From Thermomonas brevis (GTDB lineage Bacteria; Pseudomonadota; Gammaproteobacteria; Xanthomonadales; Xanthomonadaceae): a DNA stretch of 64,000 nucleotides. This document shows positions 42,099-52,057 of this stretch, in pieces. The translations under genes and the position numbers were made by a program. The notes below the pieces were generated by a model, which had not been told where the DNA came from, did no database searches, and saw nothing but the letters and a program-made list of their open reading frames with translations. Location: positions 3,100,001-3,164,000 of the forward strand of contig NZ_CP060711.1 of the NCBI RefSeq assembly GCF_014395425.1, read 5' to 3'. The stretch's first letter is position 1; each line of letters opens with the position of its first letter.

Positions 42099-43927
42099 GC
42101 GTCGTTTCCGAACAGCGAGCAGGCGCCGTGTTCGGCGGAGCCGACGCTGCCGCGCATCATGCCGAGCAGTTCGCGGCCGGTGCCGAACTGGTTGCCGGAC
42201 AGATCGGGCAGGGCGGCTTCGCGCGCGTTCCATTCGGCGGCATCGACCAGCGCGTCCATGGCGCCGGCCTCGGCGTCGATGCGGATCGTGTCGCCTTCGC
42301 GCAGCTTCGCCAGCGCGCCGCCGTCGGCGGCTTCCGGGGTGACGTGGATCGCCGCCAGCACCTTGCCCGAAGCGCCGGACATGCGGCCGTCGGTGAGCAG
42401 GGCGACGCGCTGGCCGCGATCCTGCAACGCCGCCAGCGTGGGCGTGAGCTTGTGCAGCTCCGGCATGCCGTTGGCGCGCGGGCCCTGGCCGCGCACCACG
42501 GCGATGAAATCGCCTTCCAGCTTGCCGGCCTTGAACGCGGCCAGCAGCGCATCCTGCGATTCGAAGATCCTGGCCGGCGCTTCGTGGCGGCGGTACTGCG
42601 GCGCGACCGCGGAAATCTTCACCACCGCGCGGCCGAGGTTGCCCTGCAGGCAGCGCAGGCCGCCCTCGCTGTCGAACGGCGCTTCGATGGGACGCACGAT
42701 GTCGGCGTCGCGCGACTGCGCTGGCGGGTCGCGCCAGCGCAGGGTGAGGTCGTCCAGATAGGGCTGCTGCGCCTGCTGGCGCATGCCGCCGCCGTGCACG
42801 CAGAGGATGTCCTCGTGCAGCAGGCCGGCGTTGAGCAGTTGCGAGATCACGAAGCCCATGCCGCCGGCGGCCTCGAAATGGTTTACGTCGGCCGAGCCGT
42901 TCGGATACACGCGCGCCAACAGCGGCGTCGCCTTGGAGAGTTCGTCGAGGTCGTTCCAGTCGATCACGATACCGGCGGCGCGCGCCACCGCGACCAGGTG
43001 CAGGGTGTGGTTGGTGGAGCCGCCGGTGGCGGCCAGCCCGACCATCGCGTTGACGATGGCCTTCTCGTCGATGGTGTGCGCCAGCGGGCGATACGCATCG
43101 CCGAGCGCGGTGATGCGCAGCGCCTGCTCCGCGGCGGCCACGGTCAGCGCGTCGCGCAGCGGCGTGTTCGGCGGCACGAAGGCGGTGCCGGGCAGGTGCA
43201 GGCCCATCACTTCCATCAGCATCTGGTTGGAATTGGCGGTGCCGTAGAAGGTGCAGGTGCCGGGCGAATGGTAGGACGCGGCTTCGGCGTCCATCAGCTC
43301 GTCCTGCGTGGCCTGCCCGAGCGCGTAGCGCTGCCGCACCTCGGCCTTCTGCTTGTTGGAGATGCCGGACGGCATCGGCCCGGCGGGCACGAAGATCACC
43401 GGCAGGTGGCCGAAGCTCAGGGCGCCGATCAGCAGCCCGGGCACGATCTTGTCGCACACGCCCAGGCACAGCACCGCGTCGAAGGCGTCGTGCGAGAGCG
43501 AGACGGCGGTGGCCATCGCGATCACGTCGCGCGAGAACAGCGACAGCTCCATGCCGTCGCGGCCCTGCGTGACGCCGTCGCACATCGCCGGCACGCCGCC
43601 GGCCACCTGCGCGCTGCCGCCGGCGTTGCGCGCGGCCATGCGGATCAGCGTCGGGTACTGCTCCAGCGGCTGGTGCGCGCTGAGCATGTCATTGTAGGCG
43701 GTCACGATGCCGATGTTGCCGCTGCGCCCGCCGCGCAGCGTCGGCTTGTCCTCGCCGGAGGCGGCGAAGGCGTGGGCGAGGTTGCCGCAGGAGAGCTTGT
43801 AGCGGTAAGGCCCCTGCGCGCGCGCCGCGTCCATCCGGGCGAGGTAGCCGGTGCGCGTCGGCCTGCTGCGCTCGGCGATGCGGGCGGTGACGCGTTCGAC
43901 GGCGGGATGCAGCGCGGCGGTGGACAT
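42095..43927 (-). CDS. edd: 6-phosphogluconate dehydratase (Edd)
   Basis: A 610-residue IlvD/Edd-type [4Fe-4S] dehydratase that converts 6-phosphogluconate to KDPG. Family motifs are [59 protein letters not shown] and [20 protein letters not shown], including the cysteines expected to hold the cluster. Start 43927 shares bases with the pgl stop. The frame upstream to 44281 is a shadow in pgl. Confidence 0.97.
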   Translation of the reverse strand: MSTAALHPAVERVTARIAERSRPTRTGYLARMDAARAQGPYRYKLSCGNLAHAFAASGEDKPTLRGGRSGNIGIVTAYNDMLSAHQPLEQYPTLIRMAARNAGGSAQVAGGVPAMCDGVTQGRDGMELSLFSRDVIAMATAVSLSHDAFDAVLCLGVCDKIVPGLLIGALSFGHLPVIFVPAGPMPSGISNKQKAEVRQRYALGQATQDELMDAEAASYHSPGTCTFYGTANSNQMLMEVMGLHLPGTAFVPPNTPLRDALTVAAAEQALRITALGDAYRPLAHTIDEKAIVNAMVGLAATGGSTNHTLHLVAVARAAGIVIDWNDLDELSKATPLLARVYPNGSADVNHFEAAGGMGFVISQLLNAGLLHEDILCVHGGGMRQQAQQPYLDDLTLRWRDPPAQSRDADIVRPIEAPFDSEGGLRCLQGNLGRAVVKISAVAPQYRRHEAPARIFESQDALLAAFKAGKLEGDFIAVVRGQGPRANGMPELHKLTPTLAALQDRGQRVALLTDGRMSGASGKVLAAIHVTPEAADGGALAKLREGDTIRIDAEAGAMDALVDAAEWNAREAALPDLSGNQFGTGRELLGMMRGSVGSAEHGACSLFGNDA

Positions 43928-44736
43928 CAGGGACTCCAGTGGATGTGGATGGGGCTGGCGGCTGCGTGCAGCAGCGTGGCGACTGGATAGGGCGCGTGCG
44001 GTTCCTGCTGGGCGCGGCGCAGGATCGCGCGCTTGTCCTGCCCGGTGACGACCAGGTGGACGGCGCGCGCGCGCAGCAGGCGCGGCAGGGTCAGGCTGAT
44101 GCGCGCGAACGGGGCTTCCGGCGGCAGCGGGTCGGGCAGGGTGGCGATGGCGTCGGTGCCGCTGTCCATCGCCAGGCCGTCGGCGAGGTTGGCCGCGCCG
44201 GGGAACAGCGAGGCGAAGTGGCCGTCGGCGCCCATGCCGAGGAGGACGGCGTCGAACGGTTCGGGGTGGGCGGCGAGCCATGCGCGCGTCTTTGCCAGCG
44301 AGGCTTCGATGTCGCCATCGGGTGCCGTCAACGGCTGCACGTCGATGTGGACAGAAAGAGCATCGTCATTCCCGCGAAGGCGGGAATCCAGCTTTTGATA
44401 TTTCGAGGCAACAGCAAGAGCTGGATTCCCGCCTTCGCGGGAATGACGAGCAAGAGCAAAGGCGTCGCGCAGATTGCGCAGATTGCAGGCCGCGTGGTCG
44501 TGCGGCACGCAGCGTTCGTCGGTGGGAATCGCCGTGATGCTGCCGCCGAGTTGCGCGTTCGCCAGATGCGCGTACACCGGCAGCGGCGTGCGCCCCCCGG
44601 CCAGCGCGAGGAACGCACTGCCGCGCTGCGCGATGGCCTCATGGCAGGCGGCTTCGAACGTCGCGGCGACGCCGGCCACCAGCGTGGCGGCATCGGCGTA
44701 GTCGCGTTCGATCCAGCCCATCGCCGCCGTCCTCAT
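43927..44736 (-). CDS. pgl: 6-phosphogluconolactonase with in-frame palindromic insert
   Basis: A 269-residue DevB/Pgl-type lactonase (family about 230-240) that opens 6-phosphogluconolactone. Motifs: [57 protein letters not shown] and late [13 protein letters not shown]. The middle contains [20 protein letters not shown] and then DSRLRGND, the translation of a palindromic repeat (44363-44449, 87 bases), inserted in frame between NLRDAFALA and the following [11 protein letters not shown]. It adds 29 residues without breaking the gene. Start 44736 overlaps the zwf stop (ATGA); 44721 is an alternative. Confidence 0.93.
   Translation of the reverse strand: MRTAAMGWIERDYADAATLVAGVAATFEAACHEAIAQRGSAFLALAGGRTPLPVYAHLANAQLGGSITAIPTDERCVPHDHAACNLRNLRDAFALARHSREGGNPALAVASKYQKLDSRLRGNDDALSVHIDVQPLTAPDGDIEASLAKTRAWLAAHPEPFDAVLLGMGADGHFASLFPGAANLADGLAMDSGTDAIATLPDPLPPEAPFARISLTLPRLLRARAVHLVVTGQDKRAILRRAQQEPHAPYPVATLLHAAASPIHIHWSP
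44363..44449. repeat. Palindromic CATTCCCGCGAAGG element inside pgl
   Basis: A perfect 31-bp inverted repeat (CGTCATTCCCGCGAAGGCGG-type arm, 44363-44393; complement 44419-44449) around a 25-base loop, total 87 bases = 29 codons. The same element occurs between genes at 29316-29490 and 63985-64000, and degenerate copies at 24191 and 48134. Here it sits within a coding sequence and keeps the frame. Confidence 0.95.
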
Positions 44737-46229
44737 TCGCGCCAGCTGTGGCCGCTGCGGTCGATCAGCGACACCGACGCGCTCGGCCCCCACGTTCCGG
44801 CGGGATAGGGCTTGGGCACCATGCCGGTGGCGCGCCAGCCGTCGGCGATGGCATCGACCCACTGCCACGCGGCCTCGGTCTCGTCGCGGCGCACGAACAG
44901 CGTGCCGTTGCCTTCGATCGCGTCCAGGTACAGGCGCTCGTAGGCGATGCGCTTGCGGGCGTTGAGGAATTCTTCGTGGAAGTCCAGGTCCAGCGCTACC
45001 TGCGACAGGCGCAGGCCGTGGCGATCCAGTCCCGGCGTCTTGCTCATCAGGTCGAGCTCGATGCGTTCTTCCGGCTGCAGCTTGATCAGCAGGCCGTTGG
45101 GCTGCATGTCGGTCGCCGCCGGGCCGCCGAAGATCGAATACGGCACCTTGCGGAACTGGATGTAGATCTCGGTGCTGCGCGAGGGCAGGCGCTTGCCGGT
45201 GCGCAGGTAGAACGGCACGCCGGACCAGCGCCAGTTGTCCACGTGCGCGCGCAGGGCGACGAAGGTTTCGGTGCGGCTGGCGCGGCCCAGCTCCTCGGCG
45301 TAGCCCGGCACCACCTTGCCTTCGCTGGCGCCGGCGGTGTACTGGCCGATCACCGATTCGGTGGCGACGTTGCCGCGGTCGATCGGGCGCAGCGAACGCA
45401 GCACCTTGATCTTCTCGTTGCGCACGGCGGTGGGGTCGAAGCGCGCCGGCGGCTCCATCGCCACCAGGCACAGCAGCTGCAGCAGGTGGTTCTGCAGCAT
45501 GTCGCGCAGCGCGCCGGACTCGTCGTAGTAGTCGCCGCGGCCTTCCACGCCCACGGTCTCGCCCACCGTGATCTGCACCTGCTCGATGTGGCGCGCGCTC
45601 CACAGCGGCTCGAACAGCGAATTGCCGAAGCGCAGCGCAATGAGATTTTGCACGCCTTCCTTGCCGAGGTAGTGGTCGGTGCGGTAGATGCGCTCCTCGT
45701 CGAAGGCCATGGCAACGCTGTCATTGATGGCAATGGCAGAGGCCAGGTCCTTGCCGATCGGCTTCTCCAGCATCACCCGGGTGCCCGGCCCGGCGACGCC
45801 GTTGGCGGCCAGCGCCTGGCAGGCGGGGCCGTAGAACTTCGGCGCGGTGCTCATGTGGTAGAGCACGTCGCCGTTGCGCAGCGCTTCCACCCTGCCGGCC
45901 AGCGCCTGCATCGAGGCGGCGTCGTCGGCGCTGGCGGGGCAGTAGTCGAGTCGTTCGATCAGGCCGCGCAATGCGTCGTCGTTGCGCTCGGCGGCGGGAA
46001 TGCGCTCGTGGATGCTGTCGGCGACGAGTTTGGCGAAGCCCTCCCGATCCAGCTCGCTGCGTGCGGTGCCGAGGATGCGCATGCCGTCCGGCAGCAGGCG
46101 TTCGGCCTGCAGGCTGTAGAGCGAGGGCAGCAGCATGCGCCGGGCGAGATCGCCGGTGGCGCCGAACACGGTCAACAGGGAAGCGGGCGTGGCTTGCGAC
46201 ACGGAGACATTCCGGAGTGAGGGTTCCAT
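44733..46229 (-). CDS. zwf: Glucose-6-phosphate 1-dehydrogenase
   Basis: A 498-residue G6PD, first enzyme of the operon. The N-terminal dinucleotide motif is TVFGATGDLARRML; the substrate motif RTDHYLGKEGVQNL contains the catalytic His; MLEKPIGKDL and the C-terminal domain (GVPFYLRTGKRLPSRSTEIY) fit the family. First gene of zwf-pgl-edd-glk-eda; the promoter must lie in the 169-base gap before fabA (46230-46398), in which I see no clear operator. Confidence 0.97.
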   Translation of the reverse strand: MEPSLRNVSVSQATPASLLTVFGATGDLARRMLLPSLYSLQAERLLPDGMRILGTARSELDREGFAKLVADSIHERIPAAERNDDALRGLIERLDYCPASADDAASMQALAGRVEALRNGDVLYHMSTAPKFYGPACQALAANGVAGPGTRVMLEKPIGKDLASAIAINDSVAMAFDEERIYRTDHYLGKEGVQNLIALRFGNSLFEPLWSARHIEQVQITVGETVGVEGRGDYYDESGALRDMLQNHLLQLLCLVAMEPPARFDPTAVRNEKIKVLRSLRPIDRGNVATESVIGQYTAGASEGKVVPGYAEELGRASRTETFVALRAHVDNWRWSGVPFYLRTGKRLPSRSTEIYIQFRKVPYSIFGGPAATDMQPNGLLIKLQPEERIELDLMSKTPGLDRHGLRLSQVALDLDFHEEFLNARKRIAYERLYLDAIEGNGTLFVRRDETEAAWQWVDAIADGWRATGMVPKPYPAGTWGPSASVSLIDRSGHSWRE

Positions 46230-46398
46230 CGGAGCTTAATACGCTTTCCGGGGCAGATGTTGCAGTGCACACGATTTCACTTCGTTTTACCCGGAGGATC
46301 CGGAAAACCCGCCGCGCACGCCGCTGTTCAGGCAGTACGCCTAGGTATGTCGCGCGCCCATGCGTAGAATCGAGCCTTTACTCCACTTGGGCCAGTCC

Positions 46399-46914
46399 AT
46401 GACCCGCGCTTCATCGTTCACCCGCGAACAGCTGCTGGCCAGCGCACGCGGCGAATTGTTCCCGAACAGCGTCGCCCGCCTGCCGGCCGATCCGATGCTG
46501 ATGTTCGACCGCATCGTCGAGATCAGCGACGACGGCGGCAGCCACGGGAAAGGCTTCGTGCGCGCCGAACTCGACATTCATCCGGACCTCTGGTTCTTCC
46601 AGTGCCACTTCCTCGGCGATCCGGTGATGCCCGGCTGCCTCGGGCTGGATGCGATGTGGCAGCTGGTCGGCTTCTACCTGACCTGGCTGGGCGCCCCCGG
46701 CCGCGGCCGCGCGCTGGGCTGCGGCGAGGTGAAGTTCACCGGCCAGGTGCTGCCCACCGCCAAGACGGTGACCTACGAGATCGACGTCACCCGCGTCATC
46801 AACCGCAAGCTGGTGGTGGCGCAGGCCGACGCCCGCACGCTGGTCGACGGCCGCGAGATCTACACCGCCAAGGACCTGCGCGTGGGCCTGTTCACCTCGA
46901 CGGAGAGCTTCTGA
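46399..46914 (+). CDS. fabA: 3-hydroxydecanoyl-ACP dehydratase/isomerase FabA
   Basis: A 171-residue FabA, which dehydrates 3-hydroxydecanoyl-ACP and isomerises the product, starting unsaturated fatty acid synthesis. The catalytic pair is visible in [20 protein letters not shown] as His70 and Asp84, the same numbers as in E. coli FabA, which supports ATG 46399 as start (in-frame ATG 46360 would add 13 residues). It is followed after one base by fabB. Confidence 0.97.
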   Translation: MTRASSFTREQLLASARGELFPNSVARLPADPMLMFDRIVEISDDGGSHGKGFVRAELDIHPDLWFFQCHFLGDPVMPGCLGLDAMWQLVGFYLTWLGAPGRGRALGCGEVKFTGQVLPTAKTVTYEIDVTRVINRKLVVAQADARTLVDGREIYTAKDLRVGLFTSTESF

Positions 46915-46915
46915 C

Positions 46916-48124
46916 ATGCGTCGCGTCGCCATCACCGGCATGGGCATCACTTCCTGCCTCGGCAACGACCTGGACAGCGTCTCGCGCGCGCTGCGCGAGG
47001 GCCGCTCCGGCATCCGCACGCTGCCCGATTCGGTGGAGCGCGGCCTGCGCAGCCAGATCGGCGGCGCGGTGGACATCGATCTCGACGCCGCCATCGATCG
47101 CAAGCTCAAGCGTTTCATGAGCGATGCCGCCGCCTATACCTACATCGCCCTGCGCGACGCCATCGCCGATGCCGGCTTGACCGACGAACAGGTCAGCGAC
47201 CCGCGCACCGGCCTGATCGCCGGCTCCGGCGGCGGCTCCAGCCGCTGGCAGGTGGAGACCGCCGACATCCTGCGCGACCGCGGCGTGCGCAAGGTCGGCC
47301 CGTACATGGTGCCGCGCACGATGTGCTCCACGGTGTCGGCCAACCTCGCCACCGCCTTCCACATCAAGGGCCTGAGCTATTCGATCAGCGCCGCTTGCGC
47401 GACCTCCGCGCACTGCATCGGTGCGGCCGCCGACCTGATCCGCCACGGCGCGCAGGACATCGTGTTCGCCGGTGGCGGCGAGGACCTGGACTGGACGATG
47501 ACGGTGATGTTCGACGCGATGGGCGCGCTGTCGTCCGGCCGCAACGATGAACCGCAGAAGGCCTCGCGCCCCTACGACGCGGGCCGCGACGGCTTCGTCA
47601 TCGGCAGCGGCGGCGGCATGCTGGTGCTGGAGGACTGGGATCACGCCGTGGCGCGCGGCGCGCATATTCACGCGGAACTCGTGGGTTACGGCGTCACCTC
47701 CGACGGCGCCGACATGGTGGCGCCGAGCGGCGAGGGCGCGGTGCGCTGCATGCGCATGGCGCTGGAAGGCGTGAACCGCCCGGTCGATTACCTCAACACC
47801 CACGGCACCTCCACGCCGCTGGGCGACATCGTCGAACTCAACGCGGTGCGCGAAGTGTTCGGCGACGCGGTGCCGCCGCTGTCCTCGACCAAGGCGCTGA
47901 GCGGCCACTCGCTGGGCGCGGCCAGCGTACACGAGGCGATCTACTCGCTGCTGATGCTGCGGGACGGCTTCATCGCCGGCTCCGCCAACATCGACGACCT
48001 CGACCCCGGCGCGGAAGGCTTCCCGATCGTGCGCGAAAGCCGCGATGCCAAGCTCGACGTGGTGATGTCGAACAGCTTCGGTTTCGGCGGGACGAACGCG
48101 GCGCTGGTGTTCGCAAGGCCCTGA
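46916..48124 (+). CDS. fabB: 3-oxoacyl-ACP synthase I (FabB)
   Basis: A 402-residue KAS I condensing enzyme. The catalytic triad is Cys161 ([12 protein letters not shown]), His296 ([12 protein letters not shown]) and His331 ([14 protein letters not shown]); the end [14 protein letters not shown] is typical. FabB elongates unsaturated acyl chains produced by FabA, and the two genes form an operon as in many Gammaproteobacteria. Confidence 0.97.
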   Translation: MRRVAITGMGITSCLGNDLDSVSRALREGRSGIRTLPDSVERGLRSQIGGAVDIDLDAAIDRKLKRFMSDAAAYTYIALRDAIADAGLTDEQVSDPRTGLIAGSGGGSSRWQVETADILRDRGVRKVGPYMVPRTMCSTVSANLATAFHIKGLSYSISAACATSAHCIGAAADLIRHGAQDIVFAGGGEDLDWTMTVMFDAMGALSSGRNDEPQKASRPYDAGRDGFVIGSGGGMLVLEDWDHAVARGAHIHAELVGYGVTSDGADMVAPSGEGAVRCMRMALEGVNRPVDYLNTHGTSTPLGDIVELNAVREVFGDAVPPLSSTKALSGHSLGAASVHEAIYSLLMLRDGFIAGSANIDDLDPGAEGFPIVRESRDAKLDVVMSNSFGFGGTNAALVFARP

Positions 48125-48133
48125 GGCTCCATG

Positions 48134-48233
48134 CCGTCATGCCCGCGCAGGCGGGCATCCAGCGTCTTCGCTGTTCCCTGATTCCCTGTCGAAAATCGAA
48201 GTCGCTGGACTCCGCGGGAATGGCGGGGTAGCG
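48134..48233. repeat. Degenerate palindromic repeat between fabB and hydrolase
   Basis: Left arm GCCGTCATGCCCGCGCAGGC... (48133-48164) and a shortened right arm CGCTGGACTCCGCGGGAATG (48203-48222) are diverged versions of the CATTCCCGCGAAGG element. The copy lies between the convergent fabB and hydrolase genes. Confidence 0.65.
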
Positions 48234-48245
48234 GCAAAGTAGCCC

Positions 48246-49100
48246 TCAGGGAACGAGGAACGCCGCCACCGCGTCCGGCGCCTTCATCCACGCATAGTGG
48301 TCGGCCACGGCGCCGAGCGTCGCGGCATCCATGTCCAGCGCCTGCACGCGCGCGCCGTGCAGCTTGCCGGCGAGGTATTCGCCCGAAGACGCCGGCGCCA
48401 GCCAGTCGTCCGTGAAATTCACCCGGCGCACGTCGCCGGCGAAGCGGGCCATGCCGGCTTCCAGATCGGCGTCGATGCCGCACGCGGCGTAGCGTCCGCT
48501 CAGGCCGCTGCGCGCCCAGTCCTCGATCACGCCGACGGCCTCGTTGCCGCCGAAGCCGATTTTGCGGCCGGGCATGTAGCCGTTGCGCCGCGCCAGCCAC
48601 GGCAGGAAGCGGCATACCAGCGGCATGCCCAGGCCGGTGCGCAGCGGGAACGCGCGCCAGTAGGGCGAGCCGCTGGCGACCAGCCACACGGCTTCGGCGG
48701 CGTCAGGCTGCAGGCCAAGTCGGCAACAGGCCAGTTGGCCGCCCAGGCTGTGCCCGCCGAGGACGCGATGCAGGCCGGGCGCCTGCGCCTCGGCCACGGC
48801 CTCGCTCGCCGCGATGTCGGCCAGCAGTTCGCGATAGCCCCAGTCGCACCCGCGCGATGCGCGCAGGCTGCTGGAACCGATCCCGCGCCACTCGTGCAGG
48901 AACGTCGCCACGCCGCGCGCCGCCAGCGCATCGGCGAGGGGAATGAAGTGCCGCGCCGGTACGCCCATCCCGGCCATCCACAGCAGGCGCATGCGCGGGG
49001 CGTCGGGGATGCGCGCGATCAGTTCGGCGCAGTGGCCGTCGCCGGTGACGACCGGCAGCACCCGAGCCTCGATCGACGGGACAGCGGAGGACGTCTGCAT
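48246..49100 (-). CDS. Alpha/beta hydrolase
   Basis: A 284-residue cytoplasmic alpha/beta hydrolase: oxyanion region LLWMAGMGVPARHFIPLADA, EWRGIGSS, nucleophile elbow GGHSLGGQ, a late Asp (NFTDDWLAP) and His (ADHYAW). No signal peptide. ATG 49100 (MQTSSAV) is used; ATG 49121 would add 7 residues. The substrate is unknown. Confidence 0.78.
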   Translation of the reverse strand: MQTSSAVPSIEARVLPVVTGDGHCAELIARIPDAPRMRLLWMAGMGVPARHFIPLADALAARGVATFLHEWRGIGSSSLRASRGCDWGYRELLADIAASEAVAEAQAPGLHRVLGGHSLGGQLACCRLGLQPDAAEAVWLVASGSPYWRAFPLRTGLGMPLVCRFLPWLARRNGYMPGRKIGFGGNEAVGVIEDWARSGLSGRYAACGIDADLEAGMARFAGDVRRVNFTDDWLAPASSGEYLAGKLHGARVQALDMDAATLGAVADHYAWMKAPDAVAAFLVP

Positions 49101-49131
49101 CCGGCCATTGTGCCGAAGCATCGCCGGAGCG

Positions 49132-50865
49132 TCAGTCCGCCGGCTTGTCCACCAGCGTTTTCGCCAGCCTGACCGCGCGCTCGAAGTTGGAGACGAAGTG
49201 CAGCTCGCACGGCGCTTCCTCCAGCCGCATGTCGGCGATCACCCGGTTCGGCTGCTCCTGCAGCCCGGAGACGATCAGCACGATGCCCTTGCGGTGGCAG
49301 CGCCCGGCCAGCTTCTTCAACGCGTGCACGCCGCTGGCGTCGATCACCGGCACCAGCCGCATGCGCAGGATCAGCGCCTTCGGCGGTTCGAAGAACTGGT
49401 CGAGCAGGTTGTCCAGCCGGTTGGCCGCGCCGAAGAACAGCGGGCCGCCGATCTGGTAGGCCTCCACGCCCTTCGGCAGCATCGCGCGCTGATCGAGGTC
49501 GGCGGCGCGCGCGGGATCGTCGCCGTGCAGGTCGTCTTCGCCGCTCTCACCAAGCGCGTCGCGCACGCCGGAACTGACCTCCACCGCTTCCGACATCCGA
49601 TACATGAACACGAACGCGGCCAGCACGATGCCGGCCTGGATCGCCACGGTCAGGTCGAGGAACACGGTCAGGAAGAAGGTCAGCAGCAGCACCAGCCGGT
49701 CGCCCCAGGGCGCGGACAGCGTGTTGCGGAAGTTCTCCACTTCGGCCATGTTCCATGCGACCACCAGCAGCACCGCCGCCAATGCAGCCAGCGGCACGTA
49801 GTGCATCAGCGGGGCCAGCGCCAGCATGAACAGCAGCAGGAAGCCGGCGTGCAGCATCCCCGCCACCGGCGTGCTGCCGCCGGCGCGGATGTTGGTGGCG
49901 GTGCGCGCGATCGCGCCGGTGGCCGGCAGGCCGCCGAACAGCGCCGAGCCGACGTTGGCGACGCCCTGCGCCACCAGTTCGCCGTTGGAACGGTGCCGCC
50001 CGCCGGTCATGCCGTCGGCCACCACCGCCGACAGCAGGGATTCCACGCCGGCGAGGAAGGCGATGGTGAAGGAGCTGGGCAGCAGTTCGAAGGTGCGCTC
50101 GAACGGGATATGCGGGAAGTCGAAGCCGGGCAGCGCCGAGGGCAATTCGCCGAAGCGGCTGCCGATGGTTTCGGCGGGCAGCGCGAACACGGCGCAGGCG
50201 AGGGTGCAGGCGAGCAGCGCGATCAGGAAACCCGGCCACTTCGGCTTCCACTTGCGCAGCCCCACGACCACCGCCAGCCCCAGTACGGTCATCGCCACCG
50301 CCGCCGGTCGGGTGGTGCCGATATGCGCGGCGAAGGATTCCCAGCGCGGCAGGAACTCCGCCGGCAGCTTGTCGATGCTCAACCCCAGCATGTCCTTCAC
50401 CTGGCTGGAGAAGATGCTCACCGCGATGCCGGCGGTGAAGCCGGTGACCACCGGCTGCGGCATGTACTTCATCAGCGTGCCCAGCCGCAGCAGGCCGGCG
50501 GCGATCAGCATCAGCCCGGCCAGCAGCGTGCACAGGATCAACCCGCCGTAGCCGTACTTCTGGATGACCAGGAACACCACCGGGATGAACGCCGCCGTCG
50601 GCCCGCCGATCTGCACCCGCGAGCCGCCCAGTGCCGAGATCAGGAAGCCGGCGATGATCGCCGTGTGCAGCCCTTTCTCCGGCGTGGTGCCGGAGGCGAT
50701 CGCCAGCGCCATCGCCAGCGGCAGCGCGACGATGGCGACGGTCAGCCCGGCGACGGCATCGGCCTTGAAGGTGCGCAGCGAATAGCCTTCGCGCAGCACC
50801 GTGAACAGTTTCGGCTCGAACATCCGCAGGTAGGCGCGGCGGTCGAAGTGCGGCCGCGCGGCCAT
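49132..50865 (-). CDS. SulP-family anion transporter with STAS domain
   Basis: A 577-residue SulP (SLC26-type) permease. The membrane domain has the family start (FKADAVAGLTVAIVALPLAM, GTTPEKGLHTAIIAGF, GPTAAFIPVV) and about 10-12 helices; the C-terminal STAS domain (about residues 440-560) has VPVIDASGVHALKKL, where the DASG loop is the conserved site. Substrate may be sulfate, bicarbonate or another anion. The start overlaps the stop of the XRE regulator upstream. Confidence 0.88.
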   Translation of the reverse strand: MAARPHFDRRAYLRMFEPKLFTVLREGYSLRTFKADAVAGLTVAIVALPLAMALAIASGTTPEKGLHTAIIAGFLISALGGSRVQIGGPTAAFIPVVFLVIQKYGYGGLILCTLLAGLMLIAAGLLRLGTLMKYMPQPVVTGFTAGIAVSIFSSQVKDMLGLSIDKLPAEFLPRWESFAAHIGTTRPAAVAMTVLGLAVVVGLRKWKPKWPGFLIALLACTLACAVFALPAETIGSRFGELPSALPGFDFPHIPFERTFELLPSSFTIAFLAGVESLLSAVVADGMTGGRHRSNGELVAQGVANVGSALFGGLPATGAIARTATNIRAGGSTPVAGMLHAGFLLLFMLALAPLMHYVPLAALAAVLLVVAWNMAEVENFRNTLSAPWGDRLVLLLTFFLTVFLDLTVAIQAGIVLAAFVFMYRMSEAVEVSSGVRDALGESGEDDLHGDDPARAADLDQRAMLPKGVEAYQIGGPLFFGAANRLDNLLDQFFEPPKALILRMRLVPVIDASGVHALKKLAGRCHRKGIVLIVSGLQEQPNRVIADMRLEEAPCELHFVSNFERAVRLAKTLVDKPAD

Positions 50866-51119
50866 CAGCGCGGCTCCTTCAACCGCACGCCGCGCCCGCT
50901 CCCCTGGCTGGGCTGGCCGTTGCCGATCAGCTCGATGCCGGCGGCTTCCAGCGCGGCGACGATCTTGGCCAGCGTGGAGACGACCCCGCGCACGTGTTCG
51001 TCCTTGCTCGCCTCCATCCGCTGGATAGTGGGCAGGGACACGCCGGCCATCGACGCCAGCGTGCGCTGGTCGATGCCGAGCAGGGCGCGGGCGGCACGGA
51101 GTTGGGCGGCGGAGATCAT
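50865..51119 (-). CDS. XRE-family regulator preceding SulP
   Basis: An 84-residue helix-turn-helix protein (MISAAQLRAARALLGIDQRT, LASMAGVSLPTIQRMEASKD). The stop overlaps the SulP start, so both form an operon and the regulator probably controls it. The C-terminal part is short and basic (QGSGRGVRLKEPR). Confidence 0.82.
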   Translation of the reverse strand: MISAAQLRAARALLGIDQRTLASMAGVSLPTIQRMEASKDEHVRGVVSTLAKIVAALEAAGIELIGNGQPSQGSGRGVRLKEPR

Positions 51120-51324
51120 AGGGCTATGCGGTAGTCCGGATGGCCTAATTTTCTGCGACGAAAGATTGTCAATGCAATCATGAAGATTGATTTTTGATGT
51201 TATTTACATCCTTTGTAATCAGGAAAGGACGATCATGGATCGCGGATCAATCCGACTGACTGGTAGTGCGCTGCGGCCAAGACTGGGTTCGGGCAAAAGG
51301 GTGTAAATAACCTACTTGCAAAAT

Positions 51325-51339
51325 TAACCTGGAAGGTTA
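51325..51339. promoter_or_regulatory. MqsA operator in the mqsRA promoter
   Basis: TAACCT-GGA-AGGTTA is a perfect inverted repeat matching the known MqsA site AACCT-N2-4-AGGTT. It ends 8 bases before the mqsR start, so MqsA binding would block transcription. A further AACCT half-site lies at 51309-51313. The region 51120-51347 is AT-rich and contains no gene. Confidence 0.85.
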
Positions 51340-51347
51340 TAGTGGTC

Positions 51348-51650
51348 ATGCAGAAAGGAACGCCGCATCGCAGGTTGTCGGTGGTCAAGGCGCTGATTGC
51401 AGCCGGGAAGGTGCGGGCTACGTTCAAAGCCTATCGGGCGGGGCGGGACATCGGTGTCGTGGACGTGGCGGGCATGTGCGAGGTGGTGATGGCGCTGACG
51501 CCGCGCGATTTCTACAAGAGCATGACCTCGCACGCGAACCACCGCGTCTGGCAGGACGTCTATCACGGGCGAACGGCAGCGGGCATTGCGGTCTATCTGA
51601 AGCTCACCGTGGTGGACGACGTATTGATCGTTTCCTTCAAGGAACTATGA
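51348..51650 (+). CDS. mqsR: MqsR, mRNA interferase toxin
   Basis: A 100-residue RelE-fold toxin that cuts mRNA at GC-rich sites such as GCU. It matches E. coli MqsR closely: start M.K.TPH.RLS.VK, then GMCEVVMALTPRDFYKSMTS, RVWQDVYH and VYLKLTVVDDVLIVSFKEL. ATG 51348 fits the start of the family; GTG 51342 is less likely. It precedes its antitoxin (ATGA overlap), toxin first, as in E. coli. Confidence 0.95.
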   Translation: MQKGTPHRRLSVVKALIAAGKVRATFKAYRAGRDIGVVDVAGMCEVVMALTPRDFYKSMTSHANHRVWQDVYHGRTAAGIAVYLKLTVVDDVLIVSFKEL

Positions 51651-52048
51651 CCATGATTTGCCCCGAATGCGGCGCGGCGGAACTGGTGCACGACACCCGC
51701 GACGAGCCTTATACCTACAAAGGCCAGACCACCACGATTCCAGCGGTGACGGCCGATTATTGCCCCGTGTGCGGGGAGGCCGTGCTGGAGCCGGTACATG
51801 GCGATCGCTACAGCCGGCTGATCGGCGAGTTCCAGCGCCGGGTCAACGCCACCCTCGTCGATCCGGCCTATATCGCCGGCATGCGCAGGAAGCTCGACCT
51901 CGACCAGCGGCAGGCGGCGGATATTTTCGGCGGCGGCGTGAATGCGTTTTCGCGCTACGAAACCGGCAGGACGAAGCCGCCGCTGGCGCTGGTGAAGCTG
52001 CTGCGGGTGCTGGAGAAACACCCGGAGTTGTTGGACGAGATCAGGTAG
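51647..52048 (+). CDS. mqsA: MqsA, antitoxin and repressor
   Basis: A 133-residue two-domain antitoxin. The N-terminal zinc domain has Cys5, Cys8, Cys39 and Cys42 (ICPECGAAEL; DYCPVCGEAVLE); the C-terminal XRE-like domain (KLDLDQRQAADIFGGGVNAF, SRYETGRTKPPLALVKLLRV) binds the mqsRA palindrome. Very similar to E. coli MqsA (131 aa). Start 51647 overlaps the mqsR stop; ATG 51653 is an alternative. Confidence 0.96.
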   Translation: MTMICPECGAAELVHDTRDEPYTYKGQTTTIPAVTADYCPVCGEAVLEPVHGDRYSRLIGEFQRRVNATLVDPAYIAGMRRKLDLDQRQAADIFGGGVNAFSRYETGRTKPPLALVKLLRVLEKHPELLDEIR

Positions 52049-52057
52049 CAAGCGTCG

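Noticed and set aside
42128..46220. Long + strand frames over edd (42128-43990) and zwf (44748-46220)
   Set aside because: Shadows of the two - strand enzyme genes, which show all family motifs.
48943..51183. 746-codon + strand frame over SulP
   Set aside because: Antisense to the SulP transporter; Gln/Arg/His-rich shadow product.
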